NCBI RefSeq assembly: GCF_016862995.1
Contig: NZ_BOOA01000020.1
Location: forward strand, 1 to 64,000
DNA length: 64,000 nt
Direction of reading: 5' to 3'
DNA from: Acrocarpospora phusangensis
GTDB taxonomy: Bacteria > Actinomycetota > Actinomycetes > Streptosporangiales > Streptosporangiaceae
The notes beneath the pieces were generated by a model that ran no database searches, was not told the origin of the DNA, and saw nothing but the letters and a program-made list of their open reading frames with translations. Below, in pieces: positions 34,770 through 43,754 of the stretch. The position numbers were made by a program, and so were the translations under genes. Numbering within the stretch: the stretch's first letter is position 1; the number at the start of each line of letters is the position of its first letter.

Positions 34770-36440
34770 TTGCCGCAAGATGAGGAAATCTCCCCCCAAA
34801 AGTCCCGCCGCGTCTGGCTGGCCGCTGTGGCCGCCGTCGCGGTCGTCGCGGTTGTCGCCGGTGTGGCGACCTGGCGGGGGCAGTCCGGTGACGACGCATC
34901 GTCCCAGGATCAGCCGCGAAACCGCGGCACCGAACTCGTCGTCGCGGTCGGTGACGTCGCCGGCGGCGAGTTCGACCCGCTGAAGGGCTGGGGCTCCCGG
35001 CCCGCGCAGATCCGGCTCATCCACAGCTCCCTGCTCGCGGTCGACAAGAACATCGACTTCGTGGGCGACCTCGCGTCGGACTACTCCGTCAGCGACGACG
35101 CCCTGACCTGGAGCTTCACCCTCCGCGACAACGCCCGCTGGTCCAACGGCGAGCCGGTCACCGCGCAGGACGTCATCTTCACCTACGAAACGCTGAAGAA
35201 GGACGGCACCCGCTTCGACCTGACCTTTCTGGACCGGATGGAGGCCCGCGACGGCTCCCACGTCGACTTCCATCTGAAGGAGCCGCGCTCCACCTTCGTC
35301 AGCCAGCTCTCCGACATCCCGATCCTGCCGGCCAAGCACTACGGCACGGACTACTCCGCCAACCCGATCGGCTCCGGCCCGTACGTCGTCGCCGACTACC
35401 AGGTGGGGCAGCAGCTCATCCTGGAGGCCAACCCGAACTGGTACGGCCAGAAGCCGCAGTTCACCAAGCTTACCTTCCTCTTCCTGGGCGAGGACGCGGC
35501 GCTCGCCGCCGCCCGCGCCGGGACCGTCGACATCGCGTACGCCCCGCCGGCCTTCGCCGGCCAGCGCATCAACGGTATGACCCTGCAGAGCTTCGAGACC
35601 GTCGACTCCCGGGCGCTGACACTGCCCACGCTGCCCGCCGGCGGCAGGGGCAAGATCCGGACGAACGACGTCGCCGTCGGCAACGACGTGACGGCCGACC
35701 CGGCGATCAGGAAGGCCCTCAACATCGGTCTCGACCGTGACCAGATCGCCCAGATCGTGCTCCAGGGCCACGGCCGGCCCGCCTACAGCCTCGTCGACGG
35801 CCTTCCCTGGTTCAACGAGCAGGTCGCGTTCGAGGACGGCCGGACCGAGGACGCCAAGCGCGTACTCGCCGACGCGGGGTGGCGCGACGCGGACGGCGAC
35901 GGCACCGTGGAGAAGGACGGGCGCAAGGCCGAGTTCACCCTCCTCTACCCGTCGGACGACCAGCTCCGCAGCGACCTCGCGCTGGCGGTGGCCGAGCAGG
36001 CGCGCGGTCTCGGCATCGCCGTCACGACCAAGGGCAGCACCTGGGACGGCATCTACCTCGACGGCAAGGCCAACGCCGTGACCTGGGGCGGCGGCCGCCA
36101 CCACCCGCACCAGATCTACGAGATGTACTCGTCGAAGGTCATCGACACCGGCTACAACAACATGCCGCAGTACACCAATCCCACGGTCGACGGCTACCTC
36201 GACCAGGCGCTGTCGGCGACCACCCAGGACAAGGCGAACGAGTTCTGGAAGAAGGCGCAGTGGGACGGCCAGACCGGATTCGCCGGCGAGAACGGCGACG
36301 CCTCCATCATCTGGCTGCTGCGGCTCGACCACCTCTACTTCGTGCGTGACGGGCTGAACCTCGGCGAGCAGCCGATCCAGGGCCACGGGCACGAGTGGGC
36401 GCTGTTCAACACCCTCGTCCAGTGGCACTGGACAAGCTGA
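34770..36440 (+). CDS. ABC-importer solute-binding protein (family 5), membrane-anchored
   Basis: 556 aa from TTG 34770 with AGGTG upstream; ATG 34722 is in frame but overlaps the Zur-like box and lacks a ribosome-binding site. The N-terminus has RRVWLAAVAAVAVVAVVAGV with no lipobox Cys, so the protein seems held by an uncleaved helix or is secreted. The rest is SBP_bac_5: LAVDKNIDFVGDLASDYSV, WSFTLRDNARWSNGEPVTAQ, and IGSGPYVVADYQVGQQ. A His-rich loop, GGGRHHPHQIYEMYSS, lies where peptide/nickel-binding members contact ligand. It is the first gene of a five-gene operon, so oligopeptide, nickel or metallophore uptake is likely. Confidence 0.88.
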   Translation: MPQDEEISPQKSRRVWLAAVAAVAVVAVVAGVATWRGQSGDDASSQDQPRNRGTELVVAVGDVAGGEFDPLKGWGSRPAQIRLIHSSLLAVDKNIDFVGDLASDYSVSDDALTWSFTLRDNARWSNGEPVTAQDVIFTYETLKKDGTRFDLTFLDRMEARDGSHVDFHLKEPRSTFVSQLSDIPILPAKHYGTDYSANPIGSGPYVVADYQVGQQLILEANPNWYGQKPQFTKLTFLFLGEDAALAAARAGTVDIAYAPPAFAGQRINGMTLQSFETVDSRALTLPTLPAGGRGKIRTNDVAVGNDVTADPAIRKALNIGLDRDQIAQIVLQGHGRPAYSLVDGLPWFNEQVAFEDGRTEDAKRVLADAGWRDADGDGTVEKDGRKAEFTLLYPSDDQLRSDLALAVAEQARGLGIAVTTKGSTWDGIYLDGKANAVTWGGGRHHPHQIYEMYSSKVIDTGYNNMPQYTNPTVDGYLDQALSATTQDKANEFWKKAQWDGQTGFAGENGDASIIWLLRLDHLYFVRDGLNLGEQPIQGHGHEWALFNTLVQWHWTS

Positions 36441-36452
36441 TCACCCGGTGAC

Positions 36453-37421
36453 ATGCCGAAACTGATCGTGTTACGCCTGCTCCGGCTGGCGACCCTGCTG
36501 GCGGGGGTGTCGGCGCTGGCCTTCACCCTCGTCCACAACTCGCCGATCGACCCGATCCAGGCCTACGTCGGCGCTGACGTCAACCTCACCGACGCACAGT
36601 ACGCGGCGCTCCGGGAACACTGGGGCCTCGACCGTCCGCCCGTGGAGCAATACCTGGCCTGGGCCGGCTCGATCATCCAGGGGGACCTCGGCGTCTCGAC
36701 GCTCTACAAGATCCCCGTGGCCGACGTCATCGCCACCCGCTTCGGCGCGTCGCTGGCGCTCATGGGGGTGGCCTGGCTGCTGTCCGGGCTCCTCGGTTAC
36801 GCGCTGGGGGTGCTGGCGGCCATCCGTCGCGGGCGGTTCGCGGACCGGGCGGTGTCGTGGTACAGCTACACGCTCTCCTCGACCCCCACGTTCTGGCTCG
36901 GCATCGTCTTCCTGGTCGTGTTCTCCGTCTGGCTCGGCTGGTTCCCCGTGGGGCTGGCGGGGCCGTACGGAGTCCCGGCGGCGGAGGTCACCTTCGCCGA
37001 GCGCGTCCACCACTTCGTGCTGCCGGCGCTGACGCTGTCGGCCGTCGGGGTGGCGAACATCGCCATGCACACGCGCGAGAAGATGACCGACGTCCTGAAC
37101 AGCGACTACGTCGCCTTCGCGCGGGCCAGGGGCGAGAGTCCCGGTCAGATCCTCCGCAACCACGGCTTCCGCAACTCCGCGGCGCCGGCGGTGACCCTTC
37201 AGTTCGCGTACTTCTCAGAGCTTTTCGGAGGTTCGGTGCTGGCCGAGACGGTGTTCTCCTATCCGGGGCTCGGCTCGACCCTGACCGAGGCCGCGCTCGG
37301 CGGGGACGTGCCGCTGCTACTCGGCATCGTGCTGCTCAGCGCGGTGTTCGTCTTCACCGGGAACGTGATCGCCGACATCGTCAACGCCGCGCTCGACCCG
37401 AGAGTCCGGAGGCGGGCATGA
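36453..37421 (+). CDS. ABC-importer permease, DppB/NikB type
   Basis: 322 aa, 12 bp after the SBP gene. LRLATLLAGVSALAFTLVHNSPIDP is the family start (first helix and the P-x-D-P loop), then an external domain with LREHWGLDRPPVEQYLAW, and five more helices. The EAA loop EQ-equivalent, YVAFARARGESPGQILRNHG, contacts the ATPase. It forms the channel with the next gene product. Close spacing shows one operon. Confidence 0.92.
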   Translation: MPKLIVLRLLRLATLLAGVSALAFTLVHNSPIDPIQAYVGADVNLTDAQYAALREHWGLDRPPVEQYLAWAGSIIQGDLGVSTLYKIPVADVIATRFGASLALMGVAWLLSGLLGYALGVLAAIRRGRFADRAVSWYSYTLSSTPTFWLGIVFLVVFSVWLGWFPVGLAGPYGVPAAEVTFAERVHHFVLPALTLSAVGVANIAMHTREKMTDVLNSDYVAFARARGESPGQILRNHGFRNSAAPAVTLQFAYFSELFGGSVLAETVFSYPGLGSTLTEAALGGDVPLLLGIVLLSAVFVFTGNVIADIVNAALDPRVRRRA

Positions 37422-38257
37422 CCACGTCCGCCGATCGCAAGCCGCGCGGACGCCGGGACCTGCTGGTCTCGCTCGGCGTCGTGGTCGCCGTGGTGGCCTG
37501 TGTGGTCGCCGGGGGTCTTCTCCTGGACCCGGCACAGATGCGGCCCAGCGCCGGTGCGCCGTTGTCGCCGCCCTCCCTCCGGCACCTGTTCGGGACCGAC
37601 CATCTGGGCCGGGACATGTTCACCAGAACGGTGCACGGGCTCTCGCTCTCGCTGGCCATCGGCGTGCTCACCGCGGCCGTCAGCACGGTGATCTCGGCGG
37701 TGCTCGGCATCTGCGCCGCCCTCTTCGGCAGATGGGTGGACGGCCTGGTCTCCTGGGTCATCGACCTGTCCATCGGCATCCCGCACCTCATCTTCATGGT
37801 CCTGCTGGCCTTCGTGGTCGGCGGCGGGATCCCCGGCATCGTCCTGGGCATCGCGCTCACCCACTGGATGTCGCTGGCGTTGCTGGTCAGGGCCGACGTG
37901 CGGCAGATCAGGAGCGCGGAGTTCATGCTCGTGTCGCGCGGGCTCGGCAGATCTCCCCTGTTCATCGCGTGGCGGCACGTGACGCCGCTGATCCTGCCGC
38001 AACTCCTGGTGGGGTTCGTCCTCATGTTCCCGCACGTGATCCTGCACGAGGCCGCGCTCACCTTCCTCGGATTCGGGTTCTCCCCGCAGACACCGGCGAT
38101 CGGCATCCTCCTGTCGGAGGGCATGCCGCACATCTCCAGCGGGATGTGGTGGCTGGCGGTCTTCCCCGGCCTGACGCTCCTGCTGGTCGTGCTCGCCATC
38201 GCCCGCCTGGGCGACCGGATCCGGACCGTGCTCGACCCCGCCACGTCCCATGGATGA
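37418..38257 (+). CDS. ABC-importer permease, DppC/NikC type
   Basis: 279 aa; ATG 37418 overlaps the previous stop (ATGA) and has CGGAGGCGGG before it. A first helix (RRDLLVSLGVVVAVVACVVAG) is followed by the DppC hallmark LFGTDHLGRDMFTR and five more helices. The ATPase-contact loop is FMLVSRGLGRSPLFIAWRHV. Pairs with the DppB-type permease. Confidence 0.92.
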   Translation: MTTSADRKPRGRRDLLVSLGVVVAVVACVVAGGLLLDPAQMRPSAGAPLSPPSLRHLFGTDHLGRDMFTRTVHGLSLSLAIGVLTAAVSTVISAVLGICAALFGRWVDGLVSWVIDLSIGIPHLIFMVLLAFVVGGGIPGIVLGIALTHWMSLALLVRADVRQIRSAEFMLVSRGLGRSPLFIAWRHVTPLILPQLLVGFVLMFPHVILHEAALTFLGFGFSPQTPAIGILLSEGMPHISSGMWWLAVFPGLTLLLVVLAIARLGDRIRTVLDPATSHG

Positions 38258-39068
38258 GACCCCGATGAGTGAACCGGTCCTGGCCGTCTCCGGCCTCGAC
38301 GTCAGCTTCGTCCAGTACGCCAAGGGCCTGCGAACCCGGACAGTCCCCGGTATCACCGGCCTGGACCTCGAAGTCGCCGAGGGGGAGATCCTGGCGGTCC
38401 TCGGCGCGAGCGGATCGGGGAAGACCCTGCTCGCCCAGGCCATCCTCGGCATCCTGCCGCACAACGCGCGGACCGGCGGCGAGATCCTGTTCCGGGGATC
38501 GCGGCTGACCCCGGCCCGGCGCACGCGCGTGCTCGGCCGGGAGATCTCCTACATCCCGCAGTCGGTGACGAGCCTCGATCCCCTGATGCCGGTCGGCGCC
38601 CAGGTGCGCATCGGCCTGGACGCGGCGGTCGCGGAGCGTGTGCGGCGCCGGCTGTTCGCCCGCTACGACCTGCAGGACCACGTGGCCGGACGCTATCCGC
38701 ACCAACTCTCCGGCGGGATGCTCAGACGGGTCCTGTTCGCGACCAGCGTCCGGGACACCGTCCGGTTGGTCATCGCCGACGAGCCGACGCCGGGCCTGCA
38801 CGCCGAAGCCGTCGAGGAAGTACTCCGCCACCTCCGCGAACTCGCGGTGAGCGGGGTCGCCGTGCTGTTGATCACCCATGACATCCGCGCGGCCGTGTCG
38901 GTGGCCCGGCGTGTGGCGGTGATGAGGGAGGGCCGCCTGGTGACCATGGAGACCGCCGACGCCTTCACCGGCGACGGCGCGGAACTGCGCCACCCCTTCG
39001 CGCGCGACCTGTGGCGTGCGCTACCACAGAACCAGTTCTCTCCGGGAGGCACGGAGTGGCACTCGTAA
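38250..39068 (+). CDS. ABC-importer ATPase, DppD/NikD type
   Basis: 272 aa from ATG 38250 (ATG 38265 also possible), overlapping the permease gene by 8 bp. Walker A LGASGSGKTLLAQAI, Q-loop region SYIPQSVTSLDPLMPVG, signature LSGGMLRRVLFA, Walker B VRLVIADEPTPGLHAE, H-loop LLITHD. The signature carries M-L-R in place of the usual M-R-Q-R, a mild deviation. It lacks the long C-terminal oligopeptide-binding tail of DppD, as in metal-chelate members. Confidence 0.9.
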   Translation: MDETPMSEPVLAVSGLDVSFVQYAKGLRTRTVPGITGLDLEVAEGEILAVLGASGSGKTLLAQAILGILPHNARTGGEILFRGSRLTPARRTRVLGREISYIPQSVTSLDPLMPVGAQVRIGLDAAVAERVRRRLFARYDLQDHVAGRYPHQLSGGMLRRVLFATSVRDTVRLVIADEPTPGLHAEAVEEVLRHLRELAVSGVAVLLITHDIRAAVSVARRVAVMREGRLVTMETADAFTGDGAELRHPFARDLWRALPQNQFSPGGTEWHS

Positions 39069-39661
39069 TCGACGGACTCGGCTTCGCCTACCCGGGTGGG
39101 CCGCCGTTGTTCCACGACGCGTCCTTCCGGGTGGAGGCCGGCTCGGTGGTCGGGATCACCGGGCCGAGCGGTACCGGTAAGTCCACGTTGGGCGCGCTGC
39201 TGGCCGGTGACATCCGGCCCCGGTTGGGAGGCGTCACCGTCGACGGGGCCCCGCTGCCCCGCCGCGCGTTCCGGCCGGTCCAGCTGATCCACCAGCATCC
39301 GGAACGCGCGGTCAACCGCACGTGGCGGATGAGCGCGGTGCTCCGCGAGTCGCACGCGGTGCCGCCGGAGACGCTCGATCGGCTCGGCATCAAACCGGAG
39401 TGGGCCGACCGCCGGCCCGGCGAACTGTCGGGCGGCGAGCTCCAGCGCTTCTGCATCGCGCGCGCACTCCACCCCGCCACCCGGTATCTCGTCGCCGACG
39501 AGATGACGGCCATGTTCGATGCGATCACGCAGGCGGCGATCTGGCATCGGCTGCTGGAGATCGTCCGCGAGCGTGGCCTCGGCATGGTCGTCATCAGCCA
39601 CGAGTCGGCTCTGCTCGACCGGATCTGCGACGAGCAGGTCGCGGTGGAGACTCTGAGGTGA
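39056..39661 (+). CDS. ABC-importer ATPase, DppF/NikE type
   Basis: 201 aa, short for the family (usually 250 or more). GTG 39056 follows GGGAGG and overlaps the previous gene by 13 bp. Walker A ITGPSGTGKSTLGALLAG, signature ELSGGELQRFCIARAL, Walker B TRYLVADEMTAMFDA (Met where most have Pro), H-loop MVVISHES. All core motifs are present, so it should work as the second half of the ATPase heterodimer. It ends the importer operon. Confidence 0.88.
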   Translation: MALVIDGLGFAYPGGPPLFHDASFRVEAGSVVGITGPSGTGKSTLGALLAGDIRPRLGGVTVDGAPLPRRAFRPVQLIHQHPERAVNRTWRMSAVLRESHAVPPETLDRLGIKPEWADRRPGELSGGELQRFCIARALHPATRYLVADEMTAMFDAITQAAIWHRLLEIVRERGLGMVVISHESALLDRICDEQVAVETLR

Positions 39662-39731
39662 TCCCGGAGGCCGGCCCCGCCGCCGGTCCAGGCGGGGATC
39701 GGCGGTGCGGGATCGGCGGGGCATCGGCTTC

Positions 39732-39837
39732 ACCTGGTGCCCGGCGACCCGGAGTCGGCCAGCGACCAGCCCTCCGCGCCCGGGCGCGCGCGGGTGAACT
39801 CCGCGTAGAGGCCGGGCCGGGACACTCGCCCATACAG
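39732..39837 (-). pseudogene. C-terminal scrap of an ABC exporter-like gene
   Basis: Minus strand after a TAG: LYGRVSRPGLYAEF then TRARPGAEGWSLAD and a TGA 8 codons later. The G-x-YA-x-F-x-x-A-R-x-x-A-x-GW pattern resembles the last residues of ABC exporters found next to siderophore genes. Only about 34 codons remain. The rest of 39662-39860 shows no gene. Confidence 0.3.
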
Positions 39838-39864
39838 CTAGTAACCAGGGCGTTTTACCCGATA

Positions 39865-39895
39865 TTGACCATCGATGTAGGTTAGCCTAACCTAA
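39865..39895 (+). promoter_or_regulatory. promoter with IdeR/DmdR/DtxR iron box
   Basis: A -35 TTGACC (39865-39870), 17-bp spacer and -10 TAACCT (39888-39893) can be read. The -10 lies inside TAGGTTAGCCTAACCTA (39878-39894), a perfect 17-bp palindrome that matches the DtxR/IdeR consensus with one mismatch over 19 bp. Iron-loaded repressor would cover the -10. The expected transcription start falls at or just before GTG 39902, so the first gene is probably read from a leaderless mRNA. Confidence 0.9.
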
Positions 39896-39901
39896 GTCCA
39901 C

Positions 39902-40708
39902 GTGACCGAAACTCTCGCGTTGCGCGGCTCCGGCCTGTCCCTCGCGTACCAAGGCAGCACTGTCGTCCACGACGCGGGGATCGTGCTGCGCCCCGGCCGG
40001 GTGACCGCTCTGGTCGGCCCCAACGGCAGCGGCAAGTCGACCCTGCTGCGCGCGCTGGCCCGGCTGCACGAGCCCGCTGCCGGTTCCGTACGACTGGGCG
40101 ACGACACCCCAGCCTTCGATCTCGCCCCGCGCGACTTCGCCAGAAAGGTCACCCTGCTCTCCCAGTCCCGGCCCACGCCTTCGGGAGTGCTGGTGCGGGA
40201 CGTCGTGGCGTACGGACGCCATCCCCACCGGGGGCGCTGGCGGGCCGGAGATCTCGAAGGCGCGGGGGCGGTGGCTCGGGCGATGGACCTGACCGGGACG
40301 ACCGCGATGGCCGACCGCCCGGCCGACGAGCTTTCCGGTGGCGAGCTCCAGCGGGTCTGGCTGGCCACCTGCCTGGCCCAGGAGACCGGCGTGCTGCTGC
40401 TCGACGAGCCCACGACGTTCCTGGATCTGCGCTACCAGGTCGAACTGCTCGACCTGGTCCGCGACCTGGCCGACCACCACAAGGTCGCCATCGGCGTCGT
40501 CCTGCACGACCTCGACCAGGCCGCCGAGATCGCCGACGAGGTCGTGCTGCTGCACGAGGGCCGCATCAAGGCCGTCGGCTCGCCTGCCGAGGTCCTGACC
40601 GAAACCCTCCTGACCGAGGCGTACGGGATCCAGGTCGAGGTCACCCACGACGGCGTGACGATCCGGACCCGTCCGGTGGGCCGTCATTCGAAAAGAACCA
40701 TTGTTTAA
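39902..40708 (+). CDS. iron-siderophore ABC importer ATPase (FecE/FepC type)
   Basis: 268 aa from GTG 39902; no ribosome-binding site, which fits a leaderless start. Walker A LVGPNGSGKSTLLRALA, Q-loop VTLLSQSRPTPSGVLVRDVV, the FecE-type YGRHPHRGRW, signature ELSGGELQRVWLATCLAQ, Walker B VLLLDEPTTFLDLRYQ, H-loop VVLHDLDQAA. First gene of a four-gene siderophore-uptake operon under the iron box. Confidence 0.95.
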   Translation: MTETLALRGSGLSLAYQGSTVVHDAGIVLRPGRVTALVGPNGSGKSTLLRALARLHEPAAGSVRLGDDTPAFDLAPRDFARKVTLLSQSRPTPSGVLVRDVVAYGRHPHRGRWRAGDLEGAGAVARAMDLTGTTAMADRPADELSGGELQRVWLATCLAQETGVLLLDEPTTFLDLRYQVELLDLVRDLADHHKVAIGVVLHDLDQAAEIADEVVLLHEGRIKAVGSPAEVLTETLLTEAYGIQVEVTHDGVTIRTRPVGRHSKRTIV

Positions 40709-40718
40709 GGACTGCTCT

Positions 40719-41699
40719 ATGAAGCCCCTGCGAACCGCGCTCCTCATCGCCGCCGTCCTGGGATTGGGCGCGTGCGGCACGACCGAGCCCGCCGCGGCCC
40801 CCTCGGTGCAAACCTCCGCTCCCGCGGCTCAGGCGATCACCATCACCGACTCTCTCGGCCGTGAGGTCAAACTGGCCAGGCCCGCCACCCGGGTGGTCGG
40901 CCTGGAGTGGGGCGAGATCGAGATGCTGGTCAGCCTCGGCGTGATGCCGGTCGGCGCGGCCGACGTGAAGGGATACGCCACCTGGGTCACCGCCGCGCCT
41001 CTTGAGGCGTCGGTCAGGGACGTCGGCACCCGCAGCGAGCCGAGCGTCGACTCGATCGTGGCCCTCCAGCCCGACCTGGTCGTGATGGAGGCCCCGGCCA
41101 ACAGCCCGCTGGTGGCACAGCTGGAGAAGTTCGTCCCGGTGCTGGTGCCGAAGGGTTCGTCGGCCACCGACAACCTGGGCCGCATGCGCTCCGACCTGAA
41201 GATGATCGCGACCGCCGTCGGCAGGGAAGCCCAGGCCGACGCGCTGCTCGCCGGCATGGACACCAGGTTTGCCACCGCCAAGTCGGCCCTGGCGGCCGCC
41301 GGGCACGCCGGCAGCCCGTTCGCGATGGCCGACGGCTGGTCCGAGGGTGGCACGGTGTCGATCCGGATGTTCGGCAAGGGCGCCCTGGTCGCCGAGGCCG
41401 CCGAGGCCATCGGCCTGCGCAACGCCTGGGAAGGCGAGGTCGACCCCGACTGGGGCCTGGGCACCACCGACGTCGAGGGCCTGGCCCCGCTCAAGGACGA
41501 GAAGATTCGCTTCTTCTACAACGCCAGCGACGGCACCGACGTCTTCGCCGACGACCTCAAGGGTAACGCGATCTGGACCTCCCTGCCCTTCGTCAAGAAC
41601 GGCCAGGTCGCCAAGCTGCCCAACGGCATCTGGACGTTCGGCGGTCCCCTCTCCCTGGGGCAGTACACCGACGCGCTCGTGAAGGCGTACACAGCTTGA
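40719..41699 (+). CDS. iron-siderophore-binding lipoprotein
   Basis: 326 aa from ATG 40719 with AAGGA upstream. Signal peptide with lipobox LGAC (Cys near 21), so it is anchored on the outer face of the membrane. Family features: ITITDSLGREVKLARPATRV, GLEWGEIEMLVSLGVMPVG, SVDSIVALQPDLVVME, and a C-terminal lobe ending in GPLSLGQYTDALVKAY. This is a PeripBP_2 fold that clamps a ferric siderophore and hands it to the permease encoded next. Confidence 0.93.
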   Translation: MKPLRTALLIAAVLGLGACGTTEPAAAPSVQTSAPAAQAITITDSLGREVKLARPATRVVGLEWGEIEMLVSLGVMPVGAADVKGYATWVTAAPLEASVRDVGTRSEPSVDSIVALQPDLVVMEAPANSPLVAQLEKFVPVLVPKGSSATDNLGRMRSDLKMIATAVGREAQADALLAGMDTRFATAKSALAAAGHAGSPFAMADGWSEGGTVSIRMFGKGALVAEAAEAIGLRNAWEGEVDPDWGLGTTDVEGLAPLKDEKIRFFYNASDGTDVFADDLKGNAIWTSLPFVKNGQVAKLPNGIWTFGGPLSLGQYTDALVKAYTA

Positions 41700-43753
41700 C
41701 CACGACCGTCGTGACTCGCGCCGCCCCGCGTCTCGGGGTGGCGGGCGTCATTCTGACCGCACTCGCGGCCATCGTCGCGATCGCGGTGGCGCACCTCACC
41801 CAGGGCACCTCCTCGATCGGCGCGTTCGACCTGCTCAACCCCGACGAGGAGGCCATGCGGGTGCTGCTGGCCTCCCGGCTGCCCCGCCTGTTCGCCGGAG
41901 TCGCGGTCGGGCTGGCGCTGGGGACGTCCGGGGCGCTGCTCCAGGCGATCTCGCGTAATCCGCTGGCCTCACCCGACACCCTGGCAGTCTCGTCGGGGGC
42001 GTACCTGACGGTGGTCGGCGCCGCCGCGTTCGGGCTGAGTCTGCCGGCGCTGCCGTCGGGCGGGCTGGCGTTCCTCGGCGGGCTTGCGGCGGCCGGGCTG
42101 GTCATGGCCGTGTCGGCGGGCGGGCGCGGCGGCACCACCCGGCTGATCCTGGCCGGGTCGGCGGCGGCGCTGGCGATCACCGCGCTGACGAACCTGCTGA
42201 TGATTCTTTTCCAGCAGGAGACCACTGGCCTGTTCGCGTGGGGTTCCGGGTCGTTGACCCAGAAGGACCTGTCGGTCGTGACGCAGTTCGCGCCGTTGAT
42301 CGCCTTCGGGCTGGTCGCCGGGGTCGTCCTCGGGCCGCGGCTGGACGTGCTCGGACTCGGCGACGACGGCGCGACCGTGCTCGGCGTGAACGTGCGGCGC
42401 CTGCGGTTCTGGGTGACGTTGCTGGCGGTGCTGACGGCGACGGCGGCTGTGGTGATCGCCGGGCCGGTCGGGTTCGTCGGCCTGTGCGCGCCGGTGATCG
42501 TCCGGCTGGCTGGGCGGTGGCTGCCCGGGCTGCTCGCCCACCGGGTGCTGATCCCCATGTCGGGCCTGGCCGGAGTGCTGGTCGTGCTGCTCTCCGACGT
42601 CCTCCTGCGGGCCTTCTTCGGCGGCCAGTGGGGCGTCGAAGTGCCGCCCGGCGTGGTGACCGCGCTGGCCGGATCCGGGGTGATGATCTATCTCGCCCGG
42701 CGGCACCGCGATGGCGGCCCGGCCCGGCGGCCGCCCGGCATCCGGGCAGCCGCCCACCGGTCCCGTACCGGCTTCTGGGTTCTGGTCGCCTCCGGTACGG
42801 GGCTGCTCATCGCCGCCCTCGTGCTCGGCATGCTCGCCGGGGACACCTTCCTGCGGACCGGTGACGTGGGGCTGTGGTTGCAGGGGCGTACCAACATGGG
42901 CATCACCTTCGTGCTCGATCAGCGCTATCCCCGGGTCCTGGCGGCCATGCTGGCCGGGGCCGCGCTCGCGGTGGCCGGGACCGTCATTCAGGCGGTCAGC
43001 CGCAACCCGCTCGCGGAACCGGGCGTACTCGGCATCACCTCGGGCGCCGGAGTCGGGGCCGTCTCGATTATCTCGTTCGCCCCGGCGGCCGGGCTCTGGG
43101 GCGTCACCGGCGCCGCCGGGCTGGGCGCGCTGGTCTCGTTCGCCCTGGTCTACGGCCTGGCCTGGAAAGGCGGCCTGAGCTCCGACCGGCTCGTGCTGAT
43201 GGGCTTCGCGGTCGCCTCGGCCGGTACGGCGCTCACCGTGCTGATCATCGTGCAGACCGACCCGTACGACACCGCGACCGCGTTGACCTGGCTCTCCGGC
43301 TCCACCTACGGTCGCACGCCGCCGCAACTGCTCCCGGTGGCGATCGCGCTGGTCGTGGTCGTGCCCCTGGCGATCGCGCAGCGGCGCGAACTCGATCTGC
43401 TCTCGCTCGACGAGCACACCCCGCGCATCCTGGGGGTGCCGATGGAGCCGGCCCGTCTCACCGCCCTGGCGGGCGCGGTTCTGCTGACCGCGACCGCCGT
43501 GTCGGCGATCGGCGTCGTCGGATTCGTCGGGCTCGTCGCCCCGCACGCCGCCCGCGCCCTCGTGGGCGGCCGGCACGCCCGGATCCTGCCGGTCGCCGCC
43601 CTACTGGGCGCGCTGCTGGTCAGCCTCTCGGACACCCTGGGCCGGACGGTCATCGCCCCCGCCCAGATTCCCGCCGGACTGGTCACCGCCATGCTCGGCA
43701 CACCGTATTTCGTCTGGCTGCTGTGGCGGTCACGAGCGGGACAGGAGTCCTGA
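41696..43753 (+). CDS. double-length FecCD permease (FhuB-like fusion)
   Basis: 685 aa from TTG 41696, overlapping the SBP stop. Two complete FecCD domains in tandem: the first with LPRLFAGVAVGLALGTSGAL and RNPLASPDTLAVSSGAY, the second with YPRVLAAMLAGAALAVAGTV and RNPLAEPGVLGITSGAG. Each ends with the GFVGL-P/APH-R ATPase-contact segment. About 18-20 membrane helices in all. One polypeptide replaces the usual permease heterodimer, as in E. coli FhuB. Confidence 0.95.
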   Translation: MTTTVVTRAAPRLGVAGVILTALAAIVAIAVAHLTQGTSSIGAFDLLNPDEEAMRVLLASRLPRLFAGVAVGLALGTSGALLQAISRNPLASPDTLAVSSGAYLTVVGAAAFGLSLPALPSGGLAFLGGLAAAGLVMAVSAGGRGGTTRLILAGSAAALAITALTNLLMILFQQETTGLFAWGSGSLTQKDLSVVTQFAPLIAFGLVAGVVLGPRLDVLGLGDDGATVLGVNVRRLRFWVTLLAVLTATAAVVIAGPVGFVGLCAPVIVRLAGRWLPGLLAHRVLIPMSGLAGVLVVLLSDVLLRAFFGGQWGVEVPPGVVTALAGSGVMIYLARRHRDGGPARRPPGIRAAAHRSRTGFWVLVASGTGLLIAALVLGMLAGDTFLRTGDVGLWLQGRTNMGITFVLDQRYPRVLAAMLAGAALAVAGTVIQAVSRNPLAEPGVLGITSGAGVGAVSIISFAPAAGLWGVTGAAGLGALVSFALVYGLAWKGGLSSDRLVLMGFAVASAGTALTVLIIVQTDPYDTATALTWLSGSTYGRTPPQLLPVAIALVVVVPLAIAQRRELDLLSLDEHTPRILGVPMEPARLTALAGAVLLTATAVSAIGVVGFVGLVAPHAARALVGGRHARILPVAALLGALLVSLSDTLGRTVIAPAQIPAGLVTAMLGTPYFVWLLWRSRAGQES

Positions 43754-43754
43754 C

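Noticed and set aside
34590-36428. 612-codon open frame on the minus strand
   Set aside because: Antisense shadow of the solute-binding protein gene; Val/Gly/Arg-rich text only.
41969-43576. 535-codon open frame on the minus strand
   Set aside because: Antisense to the FecCD permease gene; composed of Arg, Gly, Pro, Asp and His runs typical of GC-rich shadows.
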